A stretch of 64,000 nt of DNA from Bin127 sp965203505 (GTDB lineage Bacteria > Chloroflexota > Dehalococcoidia > Lucifugimonadales > Lucifugimonadaceae), in assembly GCA_965203505.1 (NCBI GenBank), contig OZ241880.1, forward strand, positions 434,001-498,000. Direction: 5' to 3'. The position numbers and the translations under genes were made by a program. Each line of letters starts with the position of its first letter. Position 1 is the first letter of the stretch. Under the pieces are notes generated by a model, which worked only from the letters and a program-made list of their open reading frames with translations, did no database searches and had not been told where the DNA came from. Positions 8,836 through 16,139 of this stretch are shown piece by piece.

Positions 8836-8966
8836 GTTCACAGGACGTAGACGCTCCGTTCAAGCGTTTGCCCCAACAGAAAAGGCGTTGATTCGCCTGA
8901 CCGCACACAGCAGGCGCGCTGGTCGTGCCTCCCTGCGGTCGACCCTGTTGGGAACGTCCTGTGAAC
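8836..8966 (+). ncRNA. Candidate multi-branched structured RNA, copy 1
   Basis: A 13-bp perfect closing stem GTTCACAGGACGT / ACGTCCTGTGAAC (8836-8848 / 8954-8966) encloses four further helices that nest without conflict. These are ACGCT/AGCGT (8851-8855 / 8863-8867), CCCAACAG/CTGTTGGG (8872-8879 / 8945-8952), AGGCG/CGCCT (8883-8887 / 8894-8898) and GACCGCA/TGCGGTC (8899-8905 / 8934-8940). The last contains the inner AGGCGCG/CGTGCCT stem. G-U pairs in the inner stem and at the foot of the first hairpin exist only if the plus strand is transcribed, which favours this orientation. No known riboswitch consensus was recognised. It lies in the long leader of the CAP genes. Confidence 0.6.
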
Positions 8967-9024
8967 AAGCGTTGCCTGAGTTGCCAAGGGAGGCCCTCGG
9001 TGTTTGTTCGTTCTTTGGCGGTGG

Positions 9025-9063
9025 ATGTTGTTTGGGGAGTTGACGCGGCGCTTCCGACAACAT
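9025..9063 (+). promoter_or_regulatory. Stem that could mask the CAP gene start, copy 1
   Basis: ATGTTGT (9025-9031) is complementary to ACAACAT (9057-9063), which includes the first two bases of the start codon at 9062. The only purine-rich ribosome-binding candidate (GGGGAG, 9034-9039) sits in the loop and is too far from the ATG. Pairing could reduce translation of the first CAP gene. Confidence 0.35.
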
Positions 9064-9874
9064 GAGGGGCAAGAGGAAGCGCAAAGCGGCCGCGAAGCCG
9101 ATCAAGTTGCCGCCGGGCGATGTTCAACGGTTGCGCATCTCGATGCTCGAGCAGATCAACGCCGAGAGAGAGCAGTTCGGCCTGCATCGTGTGACGCTCA
9201 GCACGAATCAATCCGCTCAACTACATGCAGAGGACATGATCGTTCATCGCTACTACTCCCATACAGGCATGAATGGGTCGTCCGCTCCGAGCCGATACGT
9301 GTCATCGGGCGGTTCGCCCGATGATCGAGTCGATGAAAACATGTGCGAGGATCCGTACCCGTCCAGTCAGAAGAGAAGGATGCGGTTCTCGGAGCGCGAT
9401 CTCGATCTGCTGATGAAGCGGGCGCATGGATCGTTGAAATTGAGCAGGCAGCATAGAGCCATCATGATGGGAGGTGCGAGCGAAGTTGCGCTCGGATTCG
9501 CTTGGAACTTCAAAAGATTCGTCGTCGTGCAGGTTTTCATCTACCGGATGAATACACATTCCCGCAGAAAGCCGCCGGCACCCCGCAACTCTCCCCATCC
9601 CACCCGGCAAAGCAGGAGGCCGTACGTCACTCCGACCATTCAACGAACAGCGGGCCAGATCAAAATGCCCATCCATCTACGGAAGGGGCGACAATCGACA
9701 TTCGTTCCTATTGCGGGTAGCCGAAGCAGAGGCAAAGCGTTCTGGGTAGTTGCAGTCGTCTTTTTGATTGCCGTGATCGTGTCGCACCTTTATCTGGCGG
9801 TCGAATATCCCTCATCCACCGACGAGATGATGCGGGATTGGGCCAACATCTTTCAGCGCGTGTTCGGCAGTTGA
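9062..9874 (+). CDS. CAP-domain protein with C-terminal membrane helix, copy 1
   Basis: A 270-residue protein starting with a Lys/Arg-rich segment and no signal peptide. Residues about 20-160 form a diverged CAP (SCP/PR-1) domain, seen in MLEQINAEREQFGL, QSAQLHAEDMIVHRYYSH and EVALGFAWNFKRFVVVQVFIY. A basic, Pro-rich linker follows, then one hydrophobic helix near the C-terminus (FWVVAVVFLIAVIVSHLYL). The CAP signature GENI seen in the neighbour is replaced by DENM, so it may not be an active or typical member. If the helix inserts as a tail anchor the CAP domain would be cytoplasmic, which is odd because CAP proteins are normally secreted. It is 15 bp from the second CAP gene and clearly in one operon with it. 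Confidence 0.75.
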   Translation: MRGKRKRKAAAKPIKLPPGDVQRLRISMLEQINAEREQFGLHRVTLSTNQSAQLHAEDMIVHRYYSHTGMNGSSAPSRYVSSGGSPDDRVDENMCEDPYPSSQKRRMRFSERDLDLLMKRAHGSLKLSRQHRAIMMGGASEVALGFAWNFKRFVVVQVFIYRMNTHSRRKPPAPRNSPHPTRQSRRPYVTPTIQRTAGQIKMPIHLRKGRQSTFVPIAGSRSRGKAFWVVAVVFLIAVIVSHLYLAVEYPSSTDEMMRDWANIFQRVFGS

Positions 9875-9889
9875 TCAAAGGGTTGCCCG

Positions 9890-10930
9890 ATGTGTTGCCA
9901 CCGATGCTTGCCGATCACAGCGGTTGCCCTATTTTCGCTGATTCTGGCGTACCTGGCAGTGTCAGGCATCGATCCCACGTATTCCCAGCATCTTCGAGAC
10001 AGTTGGCGAGGCTTCGTGGAAAGTCCGCCGCCGATACCCCGCGTTGTAGTCGTGGTGCCGTCGCCAACCTTTGAGCCATCGGCCACACCAGAGGAAATCT
10101 CGACTGCAACGCCAACCGCCTCTCCAACTCCCACACCCACCTCCATAGCGACATCTCGTCCGATCACACCGGCTATGTTCACAGGCACATCAACCGCAAC
10201 TGCAACGGCGACTAGCACCCCAACCCTTGCACCGACACCCACATCGACGGCGACGCTGGTCCCCACCGCGAATCATACTCCTACAGACACACCTACGGCG
10301 ACTCCGATTCCGCCGCCCACCTTCACGCCCACATCGATATCCACACCGACACCGACGAACACACCTACGATCACACCGACTCCATCCAACACCCCGACCG
10401 CGACTGTGACTCCCACCCCGTCAAATACACCCACATCAACCCCTACGTCGACGATCACTCCAACACCGCACCCATCTGGCTTGACGGAAGAGATTCTCGC
10501 AGACATGCGGGAAGTGATGCTGATACTCATCAACAGAGCGCGTGAAGATGAGGGGAAGAGCCCGTTGGAATTGAGCGACAACGAGGCAGCTCAGATCCAC
10601 GCCGAGGACATGGCGCTGCATTGCTATCTGTCGCACATCGGGCGAGACGGGTCGGAGCCGTCAGAAAGATACGTGCGGGAAGGAGGAAGAACGAGATACG
10701 GAGTCGGAGAGAACATATCGGGCAACGATTTTTGCTACGATCCCACCCTCAACTGGGTGCAACGCACTTTGGCGGAGAATCTGGGCATGGCGCATTGGGG
10801 GCTGATGGATAGCCCGGGGCATCGTCAGAACATTCTGAGGTCGGGATACGACCGCGTCGCATTGGGATTCGCCTACAGATACCCGACGCTGTGGGTCGTC
10901 CAGCTCTTCATTGATGATCGTTACCAGTAG
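9890..10930 (+). CDS. Secreted CAP-domain protein with Thr-Pro-rich stalk, copy 1
   Basis: A 346-residue protein. The N-terminal hydrophobic segment ITAVALFSLILAYLAVSG is a signal peptide or membrane anchor. It is followed by about 150 residues of Thr/Pro repeats (TPTPT-type), a low-complexity extended stalk. The C-terminal domain (about 205-346) is a canonical CAP/SCP domain: MLILINRAREDEGKSPLELS, AAQIHAEDMALHCYLSHIGRDG, YGVGENISG, HWGLMDSPGHRQNILRSGYDRVALGFA. The His and Glu residues of the CAP cleft are present. Bacterial CAP proteins are extracellular and of mostly unknown function, with some linked to lipid binding or proteolysis. Located after the diverged CAP gene and before a 65-residue gene. 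An unusual cargo for an insertion element. Confidence 0.88.
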   Translation: MCCHRCLPITAVALFSLILAYLAVSGIDPTYSQHLRDSWRGFVESPPPIPRVVVVVPSPTFEPSATPEEISTATPTASPTPTPTSIATSRPITPAMFTGTSTATATATSTPTLAPTPTSTATLVPTANHTPTDTPTATPIPPPTFTPTSISTPTPTNTPTITPTPSNTPTATVTPTPSNTPTSTPTSTITPTPHPSGLTEEILADMREVMLILINRAREDEGKSPLELSDNEAAQIHAEDMALHCYLSHIGRDGSEPSERYVREGGRTRYGVGENISGNDFCYDPTLNWVQRTLAENLGMAHWGLMDSPGHRQNILRSGYDRVALGFAYRYPTLWVVQLFIDDRYQ

Positions 10931-10958
10931 CGAACTGCTAAACTGAACGAAGGAGAAA

Positions 10959-11156
10959 ATGATGGCAAAATCGCAGAAACGCTACATCGCCAAAAACGGA
11001 GTGGTCGTAGATGCTGAAACCGCCGAACGCCTAGGCGTAGAGGACGGGGTGGAGTTCGAACACTGGATCGAACCCGGCGAGGCGTTGAGACGGATTTTCG
11101 GAATTTCGGCGGATCAAGCCAAAGCCATCCGAGAGGAATACCCCGCTCCCAAGTGA
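10959..11156 (+). CDS. 65-residue protein of unknown function in transposon, copy 1
   Basis: Starts with tandem ATGs behind a clear GAAGGAG ribosome binding site, 28 bp after the second CAP gene. The charged chain MMAKSQKRYIAKNGVVVDAE continues as a small domain with LGVEDGVEFEHWIEPGEALRR and ends EEYPAPK. Its stop codon abuts the right inverted repeat, so the gene fills the element to its end. No family recognised. The fold could be a small DNA- or protein-binding domain, which is a guess. Confidence 0.7.
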   Translation: MMAKSQKRYIAKNGVVVDAETAERLGVEDGVEFEHWIEPGEALRRIFGISADQAKAIREEYPAPK

Positions 11157-11196
11157 GATTTCAGAGGGGATTTGGAGTCACAGGGGTATACTCCCC
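11157..11196 (-). repeat. Right terminal inverted repeat, copy 1
   Basis: Reverse complement of the left end (7297-7336) with one difference (C instead of T near the inner third). Ends exactly with CCCC at 11193-11196, the mirror of GGGG at 7297. Confidence 0.95.
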
Positions 11197-11400
11197 TTAG
11201 TTTTTGTCGTGATTGCGTTGGTTGGCGCGGTAGCGTTTGCCAATGCGTTGCCGGGTTACTTGGCGGGCGGCGATGCGCAAAGCGATATCGATGCGGTCAC
11301 AGAGGCGGGGATACGTGGCGTAACAGCGATAGTTGGGTCTGCGATCGGTGGGGGTGTTGTGTTCGGTGTAGTGGCTTGGCTGTTGTGGCCTCGGGATTAA
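11197..11400 (+). pseudogene. Small membrane-protein frame truncated by transposon copy 1
   Basis: Immediately right of the element the frame reads LVFVVIALVGAVAFANALPG, then a hydrophilic loop and a second hydrophobic segment VGSAIGGGVVFGVVAWLLW before a stop at 11398. A GTG at 11209 could start it, but there is no ribosome binding site and hydrophobic coding sense continues up to the very edge of the transposon. I infer that its 5' end was lost to the insertion. A short ATG-started segment left of the element (7265-7296) could be its beginning but is now out of frame. Family unknown. Confidence 0.5.
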
Positions 11401-11408
11401 TTGACGCA

Positions 11409-14327
11409 TCAGGCGGGTTCGCGGGAGAGGTTGAGTTTTAGGAGGCGTTCGAGGATGGTATCGTCGTCGAGGTCTTGTGGGTCTTCGGTCCAGCCGTAGG
11501 AGTCGAAGACAGCGCGGTTGAGTTGTTCGTGGTCGCGTTGTAGCCAGGTTTGGTTTTTGTTGTAGATGTGGGTTAGGGTCATCTCTCGTATGATTTCTTG
11601 GGGAGCGCCTTCTTTGGGAGTGAGCATGTTTTTGCGGTGCCACATGATAGTTTTGACGACATCATCGATGGCATCGCGTTGATCCTCGGTGGGTTCGGGG
11701 AATGGAAAGGTCTCAAAGCAGGTTGTGTGGGTGTAGCGGAATCCACTCTCGCGATCACGGACTTGTGTGCCCATCGCACGCGACCAGACTTCGTGTACGC
11801 GTGATTGGAGGACGCCGATGAAGTAATCGTCCTCACGGGCGAAAATGACGACAGATTCGTTTGGTATCGTGTTGGATTCTGTCCAAACGAATAAACGGTG
11901 TTTCGAGTGTCGCGGAGTGGTTACGTATCTTCCGAGAGGAGCGATTGCGTTTCGGAGTTCTGGGCGAGGGCTCGCAAAAATCCACCACGGTACGTGTGAA
12001 GCGCTTGAAGTGTTGGCGCGATGCGGTATTACGCGCTCTTTCACGATCTCGAACGGTTTGGCGTAGCTTGAGGCATGATTTTGATCGGCATCGACACCGA
12101 AATCGATTATCCAGCGATTGGTTGGTCGATCAGTGACATCTTTCGCGGTGATCAACGGTTTAACCACATCGGCATTGTGTTTGCCGTCGGGGTTGTTGTC
12201 CCGCAAAACGTTTGCTGCTTCACTGTGGGAGATGTCAAATGGGCCGACTGGAATAACGCCTTGGAAGGCGATGCCAGAATTTTCAGCAAGCCTTCGGGCT
12301 TGAGTTACATCAATTTTCCCAGTTGTGAGATTTGCAAAGATGGTGTTGGCACTAGCGCCGTCCAAACTTCGTTGGGTGTCTGAACCGTCATCGAACCCGA
12401 CCATTGATATATGGACATCCGCACCGTCAAGAATCCAATCTCGGTCCGAGACTGCAAAGAAGATATCGCCAGATTGTTTGATGTTTTCGAGGACGCGCCG
12501 CGAAGATCCACTGCGAATGGATTGTGTCGCCAGCAACCCGGCTCTTTTAGACCGATTGTCAGCGATTTGCATCCGGGCTTTTTCAAACCAATAACAACAA
12601 AGGTCGGCACCATTGGGTACGTAATCTTTCCAAACGCCATATATTCGTTCGACGATTTCGTCGCCCATCTCCTGTCGCATCCTGCGATTACCCAAAAATG
12701 GCGGGTTTCCAACGATGAAATCGGCTGCGGGCCAATCGGCGGGCTTTGGTTCTGGCCCGGAGTTATCGATGATTGCGTCTCGGCATTCGATGTTTTCTAT
12801 AGGATCTCGGTGCTCGATGTTTCCGTTTCTGGTTTCGTTGCGGATGTGTCCGATCCACACGTTGCGGATGTGTCCGATCCACACGACGATGCTTGCGAGT
12901 TGCTGGGCGTATTCGTCGATCTCGATTCCGAGGAGTTGCTGCGGGTGAACGCGAGGTTGCGGGATATCGATGCCGTTCTCGATTGCCCAGAGGATGATGT
13001 CGCGTTCGAGTTTGTGTAACAGGTTGAGCGTGACGTAAAGGAAGTTTCCGGATCCACATGCGGGGTCTAGAATTCTGGCGTTTCCGAGTTTGTCGATGAG
13101 TTCTTGGATTTTGGTTAGGGTTTCATCTGAGTTTTCGGGTTTGAGTGTGGGCTTGAGAGCATCCCAATCGCGCCTGAATGGTGCCATCACGACGGGTTCG
13201 ACTAGTGCTTCGATGTCTTCGCCGGATGTGTAGTGTCTGCCGTGTTGTGCGCGTTTTTCGGGGTTGTATATACGCTCGAATAGAGTGCCGAAGATCGCGG
13301 GTTCGATCTGTGACATGTCAAGGGCGTCTGCTTCCCGAATGAGGGGCATCAGCGAGCTTTCGATTTTGAGATTGTTGCGTCGTCCGTCGAAGAGTCCGCC
13401 GTTGAATCGTTTGATAGGCGGCAATGCGATTTGGTCGCCGTCGCTCATGGCTTCTAATAGTCGGTTAAGCCGTTCGGGGAATACGACTTCGGGTTGATCT
13501 CCGACGTCCCGGGTCATTTTTGACAGGATGTTCCGTTCGAGGAGCGCCATGTTGCTAGCGAACATGCAGAAGAGCATCTGAGAAAGGAGTCGTGCGATCT
13601 CGATGTCTTTTCCGGGGTTGAGCTTTTGCAGTTCGTCGGAGATGTTGCGGAATTTTTCGGCGGCGGCTTGCGTGAGTTGGTCAGGGTTGTGCCTTGGGCC
13701 TAGATATCCGGGGTCGTGGAAGCAGTACCAGAGGACTTGGTATACGGATAGGGGAGATTCGGAAACGACTCCGAGTGCGGTTCTACGTTGTGCGGGAGCG
13801 TCTACCGCGCCCAGATCATCGAGGGTGATGGTGTACGTGTCGGACACGGTACCAGTGAAGTTGGTGTGTATTCGAATGGTCCGAAAGTCGGAGACGATAA
13901 GGAGAGGCGGGTTGCCGAGGCTGTCGCGGTATTTGAGTGTTTGGACGTATGTGTTTTCGAGATTCAGTAGGGGCCGTTTGTATTCCATTACGAAATGATC
14001 ACGTAGCCACACATCTGCGAAACCCCTTCGGTCGCCGGGTGTGGGTGCGAACTTCTGGAATACGAAGTCTTGGTTATTTAGATCGTCTAGCGGGTTCTCG
14101 TGTCCGACGATGTCGCAGAGTTCGTTGAAGTGGCGTTGATAAGCGCGATGTTCGGATTCTTGGTAATCGCTCCATTTGAGAATGAAGCTGGTCGCGAGCG
14201 ATTGCGTTCCGTAGGGCGCTTCGCGGAGCGGGTTGAAGGGTTCGTCGAGTAGCAAAGTGGGTTGGTCTGGGAGGGCGTTATCGGGGTTTGTGGATCCGTT
14301 GCTCAAGGATCGGTTGCGTGTTGGCAT
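11409..14327 (-). CDS. MmeI-like single-chain restriction-modification enzyme (type IIL)
   Basis: A 972-residue protein combining endonuclease, adenine methyltransferase and target recognition. The N-terminal part has FADVWLRDHFVMEYKRP, a PD-(D/E)xK nuclease core (D, then E-x-K). A helical linker leads to the SAM motif ILDPACGSGNFLYVTL and the catalytic NPPFLGNRRMRQEMGDE block, characteristic of the MmeI family. The C-terminal 250 residues are the probable target recognition domain, ending in a YTHTTCFETFPFPEP helper motif. Such enzymes methylate one strand of a short site and cut at a distance. No separate methylase or specificity gene is needed and none is adjacent. A perfect 24-bp tandem repeat inside the methyltransferase region duplicates eight residues. 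The gene ends 213 bp right of transposon copy 1. Confidence 0.88.
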   Translation of the reverse strand: MPTRNRSLSNGSTNPDNALPDQPTLLLDEPFNPLREAPYGTQSLATSFILKWSDYQESEHRAYQRHFNELCDIVGHENPLDDLNNQDFVFQKFAPTPGDRRGFADVWLRDHFVMEYKRPLLNLENTYVQTLKYRDSLGNPPLLIVSDFRTIRIHTNFTGTVSDTYTITLDDLGAVDAPAQRRTALGVVSESPLSVYQVLWYCFHDPGYLGPRHNPDQLTQAAAEKFRNISDELQKLNPGKDIEIARLLSQMLFCMFASNMALLERNILSKMTRDVGDQPEVVFPERLNRLLEAMSDGDQIALPPIKRFNGGLFDGRRNNLKIESSLMPLIREADALDMSQIEPAIFGTLFERIYNPEKRAQHGRHYTSGEDIEALVEPVVMAPFRRDWDALKPTLKPENSDETLTKIQELIDKLGNARILDPACGSGNFLYVTLNLLHKLERDIILWAIENGIDIPQPRVHPQQLLGIEIDEYAQQLASIVVWIGHIRNVWIGHIRNETRNGNIEHRDPIENIECRDAIIDNSGPEPKPADWPAADFIVGNPPFLGNRRMRQEMGDEIVERIYGVWKDYVPNGADLCCYWFEKARMQIADNRSKRAGLLATQSIRSGSSRRVLENIKQSGDIFFAVSDRDWILDGADVHISMVGFDDGSDTQRSLDGASANTIFANLTTGKIDVTQARRLAENSGIAFQGVIPVGPFDISHSEAANVLRDNNPDGKHNADVVKPLITAKDVTDRPTNRWIIDFGVDADQNHASSYAKPFEIVKERVIPHRANTSSASHVPWWIFASPRPELRNAIAPLGRYVTTPRHSKHRLFVWTESNTIPNESVVIFAREDDYFIGVLQSRVHEVWSRAMGTQVRDRESGFRYTHTTCFETFPFPEPTEDQRDAIDDVVKTIMWHRKNMLTPKEGAPQEIIREMTLTHIYNKNQTWLQRDHEQLNRAVFDSYGWTEDPQDLDDDTILERLLKLNLSREPA
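12837..12884 (-). repeat. 24-bp perfect tandem duplication inside the MmeI-like gene
   Basis: Two consecutive identical 24-bp units (12837-12860, 12861-12884) encode VWIGHIRN twice in a row. The length is a multiple of three, so the frame is kept. It lies in the methyltransferase domain before the NPPF motif. Confidence 0.95.
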
Positions 14328-14645
14328 AAGTGTGAATGTGCGTAAGTGTTAATTTACGCATGTTGAGGCGCGTTGATTCGAGTCGGGTGGCGGAAGAATG
14401 GGATTGAGTGGCGGGCGGCGTTCCGGCATCCCCTGCGAGCATTGCTTCGCTTGTGCCTCCTCTGAATCCCCTAAAGAGACCGTTGGCGAGGATCGCGGGT
14501 GATGGGAGAATGGGCATGTGTCGCGGGGATGAATTATTGATTATGTCCGCAAATATGGATCTGCGAGGTTGAAATTAAAGAAAGTTGAATCGAGTTTCGG
14601 GTGATTAAGATTTAGCATCCCAAATATTAATCTGGGCGCGTTACG
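14328..14645. other. Intergenic region between restriction enzyme and gcvPB
   Basis: About 320 bp without a supportable gene. The part next to 14328 holds the upstream region of the restriction gene, and the AT-rich part around 14540-14640 is where transcription of gcvPB would end. I see no clear hairpin terminator. Confidence 0.5.
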
Positions 14646-16139
14646 TCAATCGTTGTTCGGCGACCATCTCAACACTGGCCGACGCGCCGCCGTCGCCTCA
14701 TCGAGCTTAGTATTTGGCAACGTGTGTGGCGCATGATTGACCGAGTCTGGGTCGCTGTCGATTTCGTCGTCGATCGCTTGCATCACTGCGATGAAGCGGT
14801 CTAGCGTTTCCTTCGATTCGGTCTCGGTCGGCTCCACCATCAGCGCTTCGAGCACGATTAGCGGAAAGTACATCGTCGGCGCGTGGATGCCGTAATCGAG
14901 GAGCCGCTTGGCGATGCTGAGGGCGGGGACGCCGCGGTCGGCTTGGCGCTTGCCGCTCAACACGGTCTCGTGCATGCAGATTCGGTCGACCGCGAGGTCG
15001 AACCGGTCCTGAAGCTTGGCCTGGACATAGTTGGCGTTGATTATTGCGTTCTCCGAAACGGCCCGCAATCCGTCGCCGCCTAACGATTGCATGTAGGTGT
15101 AGGCACGAACCAGTATCGAAAAAGAGCCGTGGAAACCATTGATCTTGCCAATGCTGTTTTGGGGTCTGCTCAATCGGAGATCGCTGCGGTCAGTTTTTGT
15201 CACCACGGGCTCCGGCAAGAATGAAGCCAGTTCTTCGGTGACCATCACGGGCCCGGCCCCTGGACCACCTCCGCCGTGAGGCGTAGAGAACGTCTTGTGC
15301 AGGTTCGAGTGGCAGATATCAACACCCAAGTCGCCAAGCTTGACCAGACCGAGCAAAGCGTTCAAGTTGGCGCCGTCAGCGTAGACCAATCCGCCTGCCT
15401 CGTGGACGATTTGGTTGATTTCGACGATGTTCGGCTCGAAAAGTCCCAACGTGCTCGGGATTGTGAGCATGAAGACGCACGAGTGGTCGTCAGCCTTCCG
15501 GTGCAGATCTTCGACATCGACGTTGCCATTTGCGTCCGTCCTGATCACAACCACATCGAGGCCCGCCATCGCTGCTGAAGCCGGGTTAGTGCCGTGCGCA
15601 GAGTCTGGAATCAACGCAACGTTTCGGTGCTCCTGTCCCTGAGCTTGCAAAGCGGCGCGAGCGATAAGTAGACCTGCGTACTCGCCCTGTGCGCCAGCCA
15701 ACGGCGCCAATCCCACGCCCGGAAGACCGGTCGCTTCGCCAAGCCACTCTTGCAGCTCATACATCACTTCCAGTGCGCCTTGCACGGTATCGTCATCTTG
15801 CAGAGGGTGGATGTTGGCAAATCCGCCGAGCGACGCTATCTGGTCGTTGAGCTTAGGGTTGTACTTCATCGTGCACGAACCGAGTGGATAGAAGTTCGTG
15901 TCGATCGAGAAGTTAAGACGGCTCAGAAGAGTGAAGTACCGAATGACCTCAAGCTGGGAGACCTCAGGAAGCTGGAGAGCGCGCTCATCCCGCAACATTG
16001 AATCGTCTGGCATCTCTGCCGTTGGCACATCCGGCGATGGCATTTCGACCGCACGTCGACCGCTCACCGACCGGTCCATGAGCAGACTGCGGTCAGGCAT
16101 GTCCGCAACACTGGAGTTGGGGGATACCGGCACACTCAT
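14646..16139 (-). CDS. gcvPB: Glycine dehydrogenase (decarboxylating) subunit 2
   Basis: The beta subunit of the two-subunit P-protein of the glycine cleavage system. With GcvPA it decarboxylates glycine and passes the aminomethyl group to lipoylated GcvH. The 497-residue chain shows FSIDTNFYPLGSCTMKYNPK, the PLP-lysine region DICHSNLHKTFSTPHGGGGPG, and GYLANESGSYTD-type glycine-rich loops in place of the full P-protein. The start overlaps the gcvPA stop in TAATG, implying translational coupling. It is the last gene of the gltA-midA-gcvT-gcvH-gcvPA-gcvPB run. Length is normal for subunit 2. Confidence 0.96.
   Translation of the reverse strand: MSVPVSPNSSVADMPDRSLLMDRSVSGRRAVEMPSPDVPTAEMPDDSMLRDERALQLPEVSQLEVIRYFTLLSRLNFSIDTNFYPLGSCTMKYNPKLNDQIASLGGFANIHPLQDDDTVQGALEVMYELQEWLGEATGLPGVGLAPLAGAQGEYAGLLIARAALQAQGQEHRNVALIPDSAHGTNPASAAMAGLDVVVIRTDANGNVDVEDLHRKADDHSCVFMLTIPSTLGLFEPNIVEINQIVHEAGGLVYADGANLNALLGLVKLGDLGVDICHSNLHKTFSTPHGGGGPGAGPVMVTEELASFLPEPVVTKTDRSDLRLSRPQNSIGKINGFHGSFSILVRAYTYMQSLGGDGLRAVSENAIINANYVQAKLQDRFDLAVDRICMHETVLSGKRQADRGVPALSIAKRLLDYGIHAPTMYFPLIVLEALMVEPTETESKETLDRFIAVMQAIDDEIDSDPDSVNHAPHTLPNTKLDEATAARRPVLRWSPNND

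Larger units (their letters stand above)
7297..11196 (+). mobile_element. IS1595-family transposon with cargo, copy 1
   Basis: A 3,900-bp element bounded by 40-bp terminal inverted repeats (7297-7336 and 11157-11196, one mismatch). Order inside: transposase (+), 48-residue membrane protein (-), structured RNA region, two CAP-domain proteins (+), 65-residue protein (+). A second copy lies at 24385-28284, and every encoded protein is identical between copies, pointing to recent transposition. IS1595-family elements are known to make 8-bp target duplications and sometimes carry passenger genes. This copy has no matching 8-bp flanks (ATTGCAAA on the left, TTAGTTTT on the right), so one side has been deleted or rearranged after insertion. 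Its right end truncates a small membrane-protein frame. Confidence 0.93.

Noticed and set aside
10080..10480. Possible short tandem or CRISPR-like repeats
   Set aside because: The repetition comes from Thr-Pro codons; there are no regular repeat-spacer units.
10273..10581. Minus-strand frame rich in Val-Gly repeats
   Set aside because: It is the complement of the Thr/Pro stalk of the CAP protein.
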